A model generated the notes under the pieces. That model had not been told where the DNA came from. It searched no databases and saw nothing but the letters and a program-made list of their open reading frames with translations. This document shows, in pieces, positions 1 to 8,694 of a stretch of DNA of 47,487 nt. The position numbers were made by a program, and so were the translations under genes. Position 1 is the first letter of the stretch, and each line of letters begins with the position of its first letter. Source of the DNA: Planctomycetota bacterium (GTDB taxonomy: Bacteria; Planctomycetota; Phycisphaerae; WQYP01); NCBI GenBank assembly GCA_021818445.1, contig JAKAEB010000031.1, positions 1 to 47,487 of the forward strand. The letters are read 5' to 3'.

Positions 1-30
1 TCCGATCTGTTTATGTTGTTTGATCGGCAT
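1..30 (-). CDS. rplB: Ribosomal protein L2, first 10 codons (partial)
   Basis: Only the first ten codons are inside the window; they read MPIKQHKQIG on the minus strand and run off the left edge. L2 proteins start in a similar way (M-[AP]-I-[RK]-x-[YH]-K), and rplB is the gene that normally follows rplW in the S10 operon, so position supports the call more than sequence does. A GGTGAG stretch lies a few bases upstream of the ATG and would serve as ribosome binding site. The gap to the rplW stop codon is about 50 nt and contains a short GC-rich hairpin. Confidence 0.6.
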   Translation of the reverse strand, partial: MPIKQHKQIG

Positions 31-83
31 AAAGCACTCACCATTCCATCTGATCGAAAAAGCCCGGCACCGCCGGACACCTG

Positions 84-368
84 TTAATAAATTTCCAGCT
101 TATGATCGCCGTGAACCTTTACAATCGCCTTCTTCCACGTTGAGGTGGTCTTTTCACCTTTACGTGTCCGCTTTGGCTTGCCGGGCACCACGATCGTCCG
201 CACGTCATCCACCTTCACTTTGTAGATATCTTCCACGGCGCGGCGAATCTGTTCCTTGTCCGCCCGACGATCCACTTCAAAACTGTAAGCATTGAAGCGC
301 TCGCCATAGTGATAACTCTTTTCAGAAATCAACGGCCGTTTAATCACATCAGTTGGAAGCAATTCCAT
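84..368 (-). CDS. rplW: 50S ribosomal protein L23
   Basis: A 94-residue protein of normal L23 length. The N-terminal part has the family pattern D-V-I-K-R-P-L-I-S-E-K-S, followed by the F-x-V-D-x-x-A-D-K-x-Q-I-R-x-A-V-E stretch and the VDDVRTIVVPGKPKR loop that contacts 23S rRNA. L23 sits at the polypeptide exit of the large subunit and is the docking point for the signal recognition particle (whose protein, Ffh, is encoded at 41175-42608) and trigger factor. It lies 34 nt downstream of rplD, so the two are almost certainly on one transcript. Confidence 0.97.
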   Translation of the reverse strand: MELLPTDVIKRPLISEKSYHYGERFNAYSFEVDRRADKEQIRRAVEDIYKVKVDDVRTIVVPGKPKRTRKGEKTTSTWKKAIVKVHGDHKLEIY

Positions 369-402
369 TGTTATTCCTCACAGCGGCCCACGGGCCGACC
401 CA

Positions 403-1050
403 TCAAATATTTGCCGTTAACGTCGGCTTGGCCGACGCCTGCAGTAACGTCTCCATAGCGTCACGCGTCATCACCAGCATTTTCGCCTTCAAAATGTCAT
501 AAGCGTTGATTTCCATGGCTGGCTTAATACTGGTGCGGGGTAGATTGCGCGATGAAAGCACCAAGGCCTTATCCGCCTTGGCCGGGGCAATCAGCACCGA
601 CCGGTCAATCTTCAAAGCCGAAAGCACACGAGCCATTTCCCTGGTCTTGGGCTGCGGCAAAGAGAGTTGATCAAGAATTTTAATTTGTTTGGATTCAATT
701 TTGGCGAGGATGGCGTTATTACGGGCAAGGCGGCGTTGGCGGGTTGGCATTGACTGCCGAAAATCACGGGGGCGTTTCGCAAACGCCATACCGCCGCCCT
801 TCATGACGTTGGTACGGATATTGCCGCGCCGAGCGCTACCTGTGTGCTTCTGTTTGTAAAGTTTCCGCGTGGAACCTTCCACATCCCCACGCCCTTTGGT
901 CGCCACTGTGCCTTGACGCAAATTGGCGTGGTACATCACCACCGCCTGCTTCAGCAGGGCGGCGTTCACTTCGCCACCGAGCAGCTTTTCATCAATGCTC
1001 AGCTTGTCAATTTCCTGACCGCTCTGATTGTATACCGGCAATTCAATCAT
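403..1050 (-). CDS. rplD: 50S ribosomal protein L4
   Basis: A 215-residue L4. Diagnostic parts are the KGRGDVEGSTRKLYKQKHTG segment with the GxAR-G-x-I-R continuation (residues about 50-80), which forms the loop reaching into the exit tunnel, and a C-terminal globular part with SALKIDRSVLIA. The start is ATG at 1050, preceded by GGAAG. L4 binds 23S rRNA early in assembly; in enterobacteria it also represses the S10 operon, which is worth remembering given the structured gap upstream of rplC here. The 107-nt space to rplC is longer than usual and holds a small hairpin (ACGCC/GGCGT). Confidence 0.97.
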   Translation of the reverse strand: MIELPVYNQSGQEIDKLSIDEKLLGGEVNAALLKQAVVMYHANLRQGTVATKGRGDVEGSTRKLYKQKHTGSARRGNIRTNVMKGGGMAFAKRPRDFRQSMPTRQRRLARNNAILAKIESKQIKILDQLSLPQPKTREMARVLSALKIDRSVLIAPAKADKALVLSSRNLPRTSIKPAMEINAYDILKAKMLVMTRDAMETLLQASAKPTLTANI

Positions 1051-1157
1051 TTTTTCATACTTCCGCTTAGTTCAGCCAACCCAGGTGGCCAGCTCTTAAT
1101 TCCAAAGCCAAACGCCTGCCCGGCGTTCTGTGCATCGTCCTGATAAACCGCGACTCC

Positions 1158-1850
1158 TTACGCCTCGTGCTTAATCGTCTTGGAGCTGCGCACAAACAAC
1201 AGGCCGCCGTTCGCCCCCGGTACCGTACCCTTGATCAAAAGCAGGTGTTTGCTTTTATCTACGCCCACCAAACGCAGATTGCGGGCCGTCACCCGCTCAT
1301 CGCCCAAATGACCGGCCATCTTTTTACCTTTTTTAATACCCCGGCCATGACCACGAGTACCCTGACCGCCACCAATGGAACCCGGCGACCGGTGCTTACG
1401 CTCGGTACCGTGCGACCCCGGCTGACCACCAAAGTTCCAGCGTTTCATCACGCCTTGGAACCCCTTACCTTTGCTGGTGCCGACCACATCAACAAATTTA
1501 ATGGCATCAAATTGCGATACATCCACAGTGGCACCCGTGGCGACCGTCGGCTTATCATCCAGGCGAATTTCACGGAAAAACTTTTTCGGCGTGGTGTTGC
1601 CCGTCTTCTGGCAATGGCCAATGATGGGCTTTGACGCCCGCTGGGTGCGAACGTCTTCAAAACCCAATTGGACGGCGTTATAACCATCGCGTCCATCGGA
1701 GGTTTTGACTTGCGTCACCACGCACGGGCCGGCCTGCACGACCGTCACCGGTACGACAGCACCTTTTTCGTCATAGATACGGGTCATGCCGACCTTACGG
1801 CCTAAAATGGCCGCAATGGCAATAGATGATGGAGAACCAGTTTCGCTCAT
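1158..1850 (-). CDS. rplC: 50S ribosomal protein L3
   Basis: A 230-residue L3. Visible family features are ILGRKVGMTRIYDEKG at the N-terminus, the FQGVMKRWNFGGQPGSHGTE segment, SIGGGQGTRGHGRGIKKGKKMAGHLG, and the closing K-G-T-V-P-G-A-N-G-G-L-L-F-V-R. L3 is a primary 23S rRNA binder near the peptidyl transferase centre. The first about 12 residues (MSETGSPSSIAI) extend beyond the usual L3 start, but GAGG lies just upstream of this ATG, so the extension is accepted. Second gene of the operon, separated from rpsJ by 245 nt of structured sequence. Confidence 0.97.
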   Translation of the reverse strand: MSETGSPSSIAIAAILGRKVGMTRIYDEKGAVVPVTVVQAGPCVVTQVKTSDGRDGYNAVQLGFEDVRTQRASKPIIGHCQKTGNTTPKKFFREIRLDDKPTVATGATVDVSQFDAIKFVDVVGTSKGKGFQGVMKRWNFGGQPGSHGTERKHRSPGSIGGGQGTRGHGRGIKKGKKMAGHLGDERVTARNLRLVGVDKSKHLLLIKGTVPGANGGLLFVRSSKTIKHEA

Positions 1851-2095
1851 GGCATACCTCTACCGTCGTTTACGCTCATCTGGGAACCCGTTTTCCGCAA
1901 GCGACTGCGGTGTCAGGTTCTCCCGGATATCCCGTCCGGTCGCGGATAAGCCCAGGGGCTTTTCACTAACCGGCTTCGAGATGGGACTGTGTTCGCGGCA
2001 AACGCCGACGGGTTACAGCCCATCCGAGATCACTCAGGTGGCGATGAACAACGAAAAAAAACTTCTGTTCATGCCGACTTAACCACCAAGGGCGG
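1851..2095 (-). promoter_or_regulatory. Structured rpsJ-rplC intergenic region, candidate ribosomal-protein leader
   Basis: In most bacteria rpsJ and rplC are a few tens of bases apart; here the gap is 245 nt. Read on the minus strand it holds a perfect 7-bp inverted repeat (ATGAACA/TGTTCAT at 2066-2072 and 2044-2050) enclosing eight T residues, then small hairpins with stems CGGC/GCCG, AAGCC/GGCTT, CCGGA/TCCGG and CCGCA/TGCGG before the rplC start. No plausible reading frame fills it. This is what a cis-acting autoregulatory leader or internal promoter region would look like; function is inferred from structure and position only. Confidence 0.4.
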
Positions 2096-2413
2096 TCAAG
2101 CCTTAATTTTCACGAACACGCCCGCCGGAACCACCAGCCGATTTAAGGCTTCAATGGTCCGCGGATTCGGTTCGAGAATGTCAATCACCCGCTTGTGGGT
2201 GCGAATTTCAAACTGCTCCCGGCTCTTTTTATCAATGTGGGGGGACCGGAGCACCGTAAAACGTTCAACCCGGGTGGGAAGCGGTATCGGCCCCAACACT
2301 TTCGCACTGGTCCGCTTTGCATGTTCCACAATCTCCCGGGCTGAAGAATCCAAGGACCGGTGATCGTATGCTTCCATGCGGATTCTAATTCTGTCGTTCA
2401 CTGCACCCGCCAT
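2096..2413 (-). CDS. rpsJ: 30S ribosomal protein S10
   Basis: A 105-residue S10 of normal length. The sequence contains [13 protein letters not shown] near the start, then [20 protein letters not shown] and the [12 protein letters not shown] segment that are family hallmarks. S10 is part of the 30S head and, in other bacteria, the NusE partner in antitermination. The start ATG at 2413 has GGA 6 nt upstream. It is the first gene of this operon copy; no EF-Tu or EF-G gene lies directly upstream, unlike the str-S10 arrangement of many bacteria. Confidence 0.97.
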   Translation of the reverse strand: MAGAVNDRIRIRMEAYDHRSLDSSAREIVEHAKRTSAKVLGPIPLPTRVERFTVLRSPHIDKKSREQFEIRTHKRVIDILEPNPRTIEALNRLVVPAGVFVKIKA

Positions 2414-2430
2414 TTTTATTCCAAACAGAC

Positions 2431-2457
2431 GTTATATTTTAAGCCGATCCACAACAA
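2431..2457 (-). promoter_or_regulatory. Possible promoter of rpsJ
   Basis: On the minus strand TTGTTG (2457-2452) is followed after 15 nt by TATAAC (2436-2431), giving a transcript start only about 10 nt before the rpsJ start codon. The spacing is short and the -35 poor, so this is a weak candidate. Confidence 0.28.
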
Positions 2458-3246
2458 CTCAAACACCCTGCCTGCCGTAGTTCTGGCCTGTTACCGGCCT
2501 CGGCTTGGCCAGTACGCCCAGATCGCGGCAGATCGAAACGCAGCGAGCCAACAGCTCTCCTGCTTACCCGTGTATCCGCCTGCAGGCAAGACCCGGTAGT
2601 CTACACCCACGCAAAACTTTGTCAACAGGCCAAACATTTCGGCAAGCACGGGCGAACGCCCCAAACAATAAACATCCGTCGGGCCGCAATCCATCGGCCC
2701 GGTTGCGGCCTGCCGCATTTTTCCGGCTGAAGCAGTAAATAGGCCCCCAAGACGTGATGCTCACCTTGGTAACCGCCTCGGCAACGTCGCGGCGTCGAAC
2801 TCGCGGACTGCCGCAAAAACTTGATACAGCGCTACCGACGAATAAATCTTAACAGAACCGCCCCACTTTCTATTCACGTGATGAGGTGATATCATCCAAA
2901 GTAGCGTATACACCCGGCTAAGAGGTGCGATGTAGCCACTTATAAGGCACGCCGCCGGGGGTCAATTCGCTGAAATGACGGTTCGGATGACGATTGGCGA
3001 CCATTGCGGGCAGTAGCGTTCGCCCTGCCGAATGCGCTATACAAGGTGCGTCTTGAACCAAATTTGCGGCCCTTACGTATCGACAGGCAGGGGTTGGATT
3101 GTTCTTCAGCCTTCGCACGTCAAGTGCCGATAATACCGCAGTAGGCATCACCATCGCCCCGGATGGGCCTTGGTGCTGGCGCGCCGGATCGCTTTGCGGT
3201 AGGCATATTGGTGAGGTTGGCCGCCAGTTTTGCAGACGGAGATTTC
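2458..3246. other. Gene-free stretch between the S10 operon and the metal ATPase
   Basis: About 790 nt between divergently transcribed units. Open frames here are short, overlapping and have no recognisable protein sequence. A near-palindrome centred on GATATC lies around 2888-2900 (GGTGATATCATCC) and could be an operator, possibly for the downstream ATPase. Nothing else was seen. Confidence 0.4.
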
Positions 3247-5331
3247 ATGAGTCAGGCATCAACAGCCCACGAGGGCCATGGCCATAGCCACGACCATTCC
3301 CACAAGCATTCTCATAACCATAAGCACGATCATGCTGAGGTTGACGGCATCGGGTGCGCCTGCGGCCATGACCATGGCGAAGGCGGCCACACCCACGCTG
3401 GCGTAGGCTTGAATTTTCAATTGACGGTTATCGTTCCAGTGACGGTGGCATTGCTGATTCTCGCGATCATTTTTTATCAATTTCCACATGAAGTTCCACT
3501 GGCCCGGGCGTTGGGCTTTTTGGCGGCGTTGATCTCCGGCGGCCCCATTATCCTCTCCGCTGTGAAAGGCTTGTCGAAAGGGCAGACCAACGTCAATGAA
3601 CTCGTAGCGATGAGTATCATCGGTGCCATCGCCCTCGGCTGGTTGATCGAGGCGGGGTTGGTGGCGCTGATCCTGCAAATTGGAGCGCTCATTGAACAGG
3701 TGGCGGCGGAATCGGCCCGCAACGCCATCCTTGCTTTGCAAAATCTGGCACCCGTGCATGCCCGCGTGCGCCGGGATGGCGTGGATACAGTCATCGGTGC
3801 AGAACAACTGCAAATTGGAGATGTTCTGGTTGTGCAGCCGGGTGAACGCATCGCCGGCGACGGCGAGGTGATTACGGGCGAAACCAGCGTAGATGAATCA
3901 ATGGTCACAGGTGAATCGATCCCCGTGGACAAAGCCAAAGGATCGATTGTTCTGGCCGGTACCATCAATTTGACCGGATCGGCGGAAGTGAAGGTTACGC
4001 GCATCGGCGAGCATTCAGCCCTGGGGCACACCATCGCATTGGTGCGTCGGGCGCAGCAGTATCAGCCACGGATTATCCGCGCCGCCGACAAGTTTTTTTC
4101 ATTCTACACGCCGATCATTCTGGTGTTGTCGGTGGTGGCCTTCTGGGTGACGCGCACTCCGATGCGTATGGTGACGATGTGGGTAGTTGGTTGTCCGTGC
4201 GCCATGCTGCTGGCGTCACCATTGGCCATTATTGTGGCCTTGGCGCGGGCCAGCCGCAGCGGGATTCAGGTAAAAGCCGGGCCGTTTGTGGAAGCGTCCG
4301 TCCATCTGGATACCGTGGTATTTGATAAGACGGGCACGTTGACGACGGGCAAATTTGTGGTCAGCAGCGTAACACCAGCACCCGGCGTGACGGAAAATGA
4401 TCTGCTGCACATGGCGGCCACCATTGAAAACCGCAGTTCCCACCCTCTGGCCAAGGCGATTGTTTCCTATGCGATGGAACGCGGTGTGGCGGTAACGCAG
4501 GCATTGGATATTAAAATATTGGAAGGTTTGGGGGTGGAGGCGATCATCGATGGCAACCGCACGCGGGCCGGATCCATCAAGTTGCTTTCGCCGGCGGCGG
4601 CCGAGGCGGTTAAATCGCTGGAAACCCAGCAGAGTGAACTGCCCTTGGTGCCAGTGTACATCACGCAGGGAGACCGGCTGATTGGTGCCATCAACCTGAC
4701 GGATGAAATTCGACCAGAAGCCCGGCGAACCATCAAGCGGCTGCGCAATTTGGGTATTAAGCGTGTAGTCATGATGACCGGCGACCGTCGCGTAACCGCC
4801 CAGATGGTGGGTCGGGCCGTCGGTTGCGATGATGTTTATGCCGAGCTTTTACCGAACCAGAAGGAAGAATTGGTTCGGCAGTTGCAACGCGGCGATCACG
4901 GTGTGGCGATGGTGGGCGACGGCATCAATGATGCCCCATCATTGACGGTGGCCACGGTGGGCATCGCCATGGGTATTCATGGCACAGATGCCGCGATTGA
5001 GGCGGCGGACGCCATCCTGCTGAAGGATGATCTGACGCGCATCCCACTGCTGATTTATCTGGCGCGGCAAACGCGTGTGGCGATATTTCAAAACCTGGGG
5101 TTTGCACTGGTGTTTGCCGGTGCGGCAGAAGTCGCTGCGGCGTTTGGTCTTTTCGGACCAGTGGTTGCGGCGCTTGTGCACATGATGGCGGTTGTGGTTA
5201 TTGCGGTTAATTCCGTGCGCTTGGCCGGTGATGTGGGCGTGAATCGCAAACCACTGCCAGCGGCCGATCCGCAGGATGGCGAATTGGTTATGCCGGCACC
5301 GTCATCGGCCCCGGCCCTGCAGCCGGTCTGA
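3247..5331 (+). CDS. Heavy-metal translocating P1B-type ATPase with His-rich N-terminus
   Basis: A 694-residue integral membrane pump that exports a soft or transition metal ion using ATP. The start at 3247 is preferred because GGAG lies 6 nt upstream; an upstream in-frame ATG at 3163 has no such site. Residues 8-50 are a histidine-rich tail (about 17 His) in place of the usual HMA domain. Motifs in order: TGES at 221-224 (actuator), the membrane CPC at 316-318, DKTGT with the phosphorylated Asp360, SHP at 398-400, and GDGIND at 557-562. CPC with a His-rich tail suggests Zn/Cd/Co-class substrates. The last membrane helix has a histidine (H645) where Zn/Cd pumps usually have aspartate, so specificity is left open. 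It stands alone; no regulator gene is adjacent. Confidence 0.93.
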   Translation: MSQASTAHEGHGHSHDHSHKHSHNHKHDHAEVDGIGCACGHDHGEGGHTHAGVGLNFQLTVIVPVTVALLILAIIFYQFPHEVPLARALGFLAALISGGPIILSAVKGLSKGQTNVNELVAMSIIGAIALGWLIEAGLVALILQIGALIEQVAAESARNAILALQNLAPVHARVRRDGVDTVIGAEQLQIGDVLVVQPGERIAGDGEVITGETSVDESMVTGESIPVDKAKGSIVLAGTINLTGSAEVKVTRIGEHSALGHTIALVRRAQQYQPRIIRAADKFFSFYTPIILVLSVVAFWVTRTPMRMVTMWVVGCPCAMLLASPLAIIVALARASRSGIQVKAGPFVEASVHLDTVVFDKTGTLTTGKFVVSSVTPAPGVTENDLLHMAATIENRSSHPLAKAIVSYAMERGVAVTQALDIKILEGLGVEAIIDGNRTRAGSIKLLSPAAAEAVKSLETQQSELPLVPVYITQGDRLIGAINLTDEIRPEARRTIKRLRNLGIKRVVMMTGDRRVTAQMVGRAVGCDDVYAELLPNQKEELVRQLQRGDHGVAMVGDGINDAPSLTVATVGIAMGIHGTDAAIEAADAILLKDDLTRIPLLIYLARQTRVAIFQNLGFALVFAGAAEVAAAFGLFGPVVAALVHMMAVVVIAVNSVRLAGDVGVNRKPLPAADPQDGELVMPAPSSAPALQPV

Positions 5332-5374
5332 TGAAGGAAGCAACCGACCATACTTTAGTTCAAGGATGAGATGC

Positions 5375-5485
5375 ATGACGGGAACATTTCCTGAAAAAAT
5401 CTCGCCTGTGGTGGTGTTTTTCGGTGTTGCTATTTCCAGTGTGGTATTTGATGCGGATTTAATGGGCGTCAATGCCGAAATCTGA
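5375..5485 (+). CDS. Possible 36-residue hydrophobic small protein
   Basis: An ATG preceded by AAGGATGAG opens a 36-codon frame with a hydrophobic core (VVVFFGVAISSVVF) that could be one membrane helix. It lies between the metal ATPase and the first SPFH gene, on the same strand. No family is recognised; the start context is the only positive evidence and it may be chance. Confidence 0.22.
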   Translation: MTGTFPEKISPVVVFFGVAISSVVFDADLMGVNAEI

Positions 5486-5513
5486 ATTCGACTGTATCGA
5501 GGACTGATTCTAA

Positions 5514-7652
5514 GTGAAACGAGCTGAAGTAGTCGCCTTGTGGGTCGCCATCGGCCTTCTGATTGTAACGGGCATACTGGGTATCGCGGTTTATCAGTAT
5601 GGAACCGTGTGCTTTTGGGCAGCCGCCCTGGCGGCCGCCACCCAGACGCTCATGGCGTTTCTGGCATGGTGGGGGCTTAAGCTAACCCGCCAGCAGCGGG
5701 CTTTGGTCGACGAGGTCACGACCAAGAGCAAGTTTACACCGCTGGCACCGCTCGGCTCGTTTCATATGAGCTACTCCGACGACACAGCCCCCGTGCAGGC
5801 TCCTGCACCGGAGGTGGAGCCTGAAGATATCACCAGTTTGGATACGGGCTTTCAGCGGGTCATCATTGGTCTGTGCGCAGCGGCATTTTTTGTTGTTGCC
5901 GCCATCATCGGCTACATGGTCTGGAAAAACTTCGCTGCGGTCATGCCGGGCCAACCAATTGTGATTTCGCCGCACCCAATCGATCCGGGTGCGGTGGTGG
6001 CGGCCGTTTTTGCGCTGCTTACATACCTGCTGTTGGCGTCATTTTCGCGGGTTGATCGGCGCACCGAGGGTTACGGCGAAGCCTCTAACGGCATTGTGAT
6101 TCTGGGTATACCCGGGGCGGCCGCATTATTTGCAGCCATCATCGCCGGCTGGGCCGACACATCCTACGCCACGCAGGCCGCGGCCATTTTTATTGCCGCG
6201 GTTACCGCACTCCAGGGTTTGGAACTGCTGATTAACTCGCTCAAATCGATGGGGTCGATTGAAGAGTTGGAACAAACCGGCATCGACTTGCAACAGATGC
6301 CGCTGGTTCCATTGATTGCCAGCGGATGGATTGTCGGCCTGCGGGTACTGCTGGCCGAAAGTGCCAGTATGACGCGGCAGCAATCGACAGCGCTGCAAAT
6401 TCTGTCGCGGCTGGTGCCTCGCATCGCCCTTGCAGCATTCATTTTTCTCATTGTATTAAGCACGTTGCGGGTGGTGCCGACGGGTGATGTCGGTATCCGT
6501 GAACACCTGGGCGTAACAACCAACTATGACCTTCAGCATCCCCTGCCGGCGGGTTTGCATGTAATGTGGCCCTGGCCCATTGATAAATTGTCGCTGGTTC
6601 CAACGGAAAAAATTCATAGTGTGGTAGTTGGTACAGAGGAAGAACACAAATCAAAACTCGGCGAGAGCGTGTTTTCGTTCTGGTCATCGCATAAATCCAA
6701 ACCCGGCTATGAATTTGTCACTGGCGATGTGGCCAGCGGCGGCAGCAACTCGTATGTCAATGTCCAGGTACAAACCAAAAACTCCACGTCGCCGGGGCAG
6801 AAGGTTCGGATCTCGAGTGCATCGCAACTGCTGGACGGTTTTGTGGTGGCGTGGTGGCGTGTAAAAAACCCCGGTCTGTTTTTTCATAATGTTGAGAACC
6901 GAAATATTATTGAATACGGTGGGTCAGCCGGTTTTGGCCACACACCGCATTCACTGCCGATGGATCAGGTGCTGACGCATCAATTGCTGCTTAACGCCAT
7001 CACACGGGTATTTGCCCGGCATTCACTGCACCAGATCATGGAGTCGGAAACCCCGAAGATGGTTGCGGAAGTAAAGGCATTTATGCAGAAGCGGCTGGAT
7101 GCCATGCAAAGCGGAATTCAGATACTCAATGTGGATATCAAAGATTTGCACCCACCGAAGGGACTTGGTGGTTATCGCAGTCCGCGCACGGGCCGCTTGA
7201 TACCCGGACCGGCTCGCGCCTTTGAAGAAGTTGTCAGCGCTCGCGAGGAGAAGCACAGCCTGATTCAAGAAGCGAAGATGGAGGCCTTTCAGGATGTAAC
7301 CGTGGCGAGCGGAAAGGCCCAAGCACTGGTGTCAGATGCAGAAGGTGCCGCGGCCAAGCGGGTTGATGCGGAAAAAGGAAGAGCCACGGCCCTGATGGCC
7401 GAGTCGCAGGCCTTTGCCCGCGCCGGCGCGGCAGCGCGCGTGTGGGCATTTTACCGGGCGATGAGTGAAGTGTTTCCGCAAATCAGCAAGGTCATACTGG
7501 GTCCCGGTGTAACGCCACCGCGCGTTTGGCAGTTGGGTCATACGCACGCCCAGATGCCGCTGGCACCACCGACCACGGCCGGTGATGTAAATTCCGGGCT
7601 TAATGCGCCCAATGTGGCCGGAGCTATGGGCGCGTCGCCCCAGCAGCAGTAA
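5514..7652 (+). CDS. Large HflK-like SPFH protein with multi-pass N-terminus
   Basis: A 712-residue membrane protein with two parts. Residues 1-300 contain about six hydrophobic segments (near 7-27, 30-52, 113-137, 160-176, 195-212, 218-238). A seventh at 303-321 leads directly into an SPFH/Band-7 domain that opens VVPTGDVGIREHLGV and contains LPAGLHVMWPWPIDKL, the pattern of HflK-type proteins. Residues about 570-650 are Ala/Glu/Lys-rich and likely form the coiled coil that drives ring or cage assembly in this family. HflK and HflC normally form a cage around the FtsH protease; no ftsH is in this window. The start is GTG, with GAGG about 12 nt upstream. First of three SPFH genes in a row. 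The multi-pass N-terminus is not part of ordinary HflK. Confidence 0.85.
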   Translation: MKRAEVVALWVAIGLLIVTGILGIAVYQYGTVCFWAAALAAATQTLMAFLAWWGLKLTRQQRALVDEVTTKSKFTPLAPLGSFHMSYSDDTAPVQAPAPEVEPEDITSLDTGFQRVIIGLCAAAFFVVAAIIGYMVWKNFAAVMPGQPIVISPHPIDPGAVVAAVFALLTYLLLASFSRVDRRTEGYGEASNGIVILGIPGAAALFAAIIAGWADTSYATQAAAIFIAAVTALQGLELLINSLKSMGSIEELEQTGIDLQQMPLVPLIASGWIVGLRVLLAESASMTRQQSTALQILSRLVPRIALAAFIFLIVLSTLRVVPTGDVGIREHLGVTTNYDLQHPLPAGLHVMWPWPIDKLSLVPTEKIHSVVVGTEEEHKSKLGESVFSFWSSHKSKPGYEFVTGDVASGGSNSYVNVQVQTKNSTSPGQKVRISSASQLLDGFVVAWWRVKNPGLFFHNVENRNIIEYGGSAGFGHTPHSLPMDQVLTHQLLLNAITRVFARHSLHQIMESETPKMVAEVKAFMQKRLDAMQSGIQILNVDIKDLHPPKGLGGYRSPRTGRLIPGPARAFEEVVSAREEKHSLIQEAKMEAFQDVTVASGKAQALVSDAEGAAAKRVDAEKGRATALMAESQAFARAGAAARVWAFYRAMSEVFPQISKVILGPGVTPPRVWQLGHTHAQMPLAPPTTAGDVNSGLNAPNVAGAMGASPQQQ

Positions 7653-7729
7653 GTTTTAATTGACAGGATTGTATAAACCGTCGGGGCGGTAAAAATGTTT
7701 GTCCCCGGGCTAAAAAGAGGTTTACCCCT

Positions 7730-8659
7730 ATGCGTAAAATAATCGTTGGTGTTTTTCTTTTTGCGGTCATCGCCGTTATTGTGCTGGACACCTGCACTTT
7801 CGTCGCCAAGCCGTATCAAAAAGTTCTCATCAGCCGTTTCGGCAAAATCATCACTAAACCAACCCGCATCTGCTACAACTGGTATCTGTGCTGGCCGACC
7901 GACAAGCTCATTCGGCTTGATATGCGGATGCACCTCTATCAAAGCAATAATCGGGAGGTGACCACTTCGGATGGCGAGCCGATCACCATCCGCACCTACG
8001 CCCTGTGGAAGATTATCAACCCACGACTGTACTATGAAAAATTACCCGGTGGTACGCCGGAGGTGCAGAGTTATCTGGATCAGAAAATTGAAGGTACCGT
8101 ACTGACGGTCATGGGCCAGTACAAACTCAGTGCCATGTTCAACGTGGACCGCCAAAAGCTTCAGATGCATGCCGCCGAGCACAGCATTCGTGCCAAGGTG
8201 AACGAGAAACTTAAGCCCCTGGGCATTTCCATCAAGGCCCTCGGATTTTCACGCATGACTTTTCCGCCGACGGTGGCCGTGGCTGTTTACCACCACATGA
8301 GCGCCGAGCGTGAAAAAATAGCGCATAAGTACCTCAGTGAAGGTGCCAGTCAGGCAACAAGCATCGTTGCGGCCGGCCGGGCCAAGGCCACAGAAATTCT
8401 CAGTGAGGCGGAAAAAACCGCTACCGAAATTCGCGGCAATGCCGATGCTCAGGCATACAGCATCATCGGTGGTGCGCAGACCACGCCTCAGGCCCGGCGT
8501 TTCTACCGTTTTTACAAATCGCTGGAATTATTCAAGCACTCCATGGGGGAAAGCACCTATTGGATTCTTTCGCCGAATAATCCGGTGGTGGCACCGCTGT
8601 TTCAGCAACTGAAGGTGATTGAAAAAAACACAGCGACACCATCGAGTAATACTCACTGA
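7730..8659 (+). CDS. HflC-like SPFH domain membrane protein
   Basis: A 309-residue protein with one N-terminal membrane segment (residues about 5-21) followed by an SPFH domain: FVAKPYQKVLISRFGKI, a CWPTDKLIRLDMRMHLY segment and EVTTSDGEPITIRTYALWKI, which match HflC-type proteins in order and spacing. The C-terminal third has an A/E/K-rich helical stretch (AAGRAKATEILSEAEKTATE) typical of the oligomerising coiled coil. It would partner with the HflK-like products on either side. Gap to the preceding gene is 77 nt, to the following one 35 nt, so co-transcription is likely. Confidence 0.87.
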   Translation: MRKIIVGVFLFAVIAVIVLDTCTFVAKPYQKVLISRFGKIITKPTRICYNWYLCWPTDKLIRLDMRMHLYQSNNREVTTSDGEPITIRTYALWKIINPRLYYEKLPGGTPEVQSYLDQKIEGTVLTVMGQYKLSAMFNVDRQKLQMHAAEHSIRAKVNEKLKPLGISIKALGFSRMTFPPTVAVAVYHHMSAEREKIAHKYLSEGASQATSIVAAGRAKATEILSEAEKTATEIRGNADAQAYSIIGGAQTTPQARRFYRFYKSLELFKHSMGESTYWILSPNNPVVAPLFQQLKVIEKNTATPSSNTH

Positions 8660-8694
8660 AAACCGGCGGATTTGAAAAAGGGACGCAGTCAACT

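Noticed and set aside
1935-2000. Resemblance of the rpsJ-rplC gap (minus strand) to the 5S rRNA loop C region
   Set aside because: A short segment (CCCATCTCGAAG and GTGAAA) looks like 5S rRNA, but the flanking helices I and II cannot be formed and the position inside a ribosomal-protein operon is wrong.
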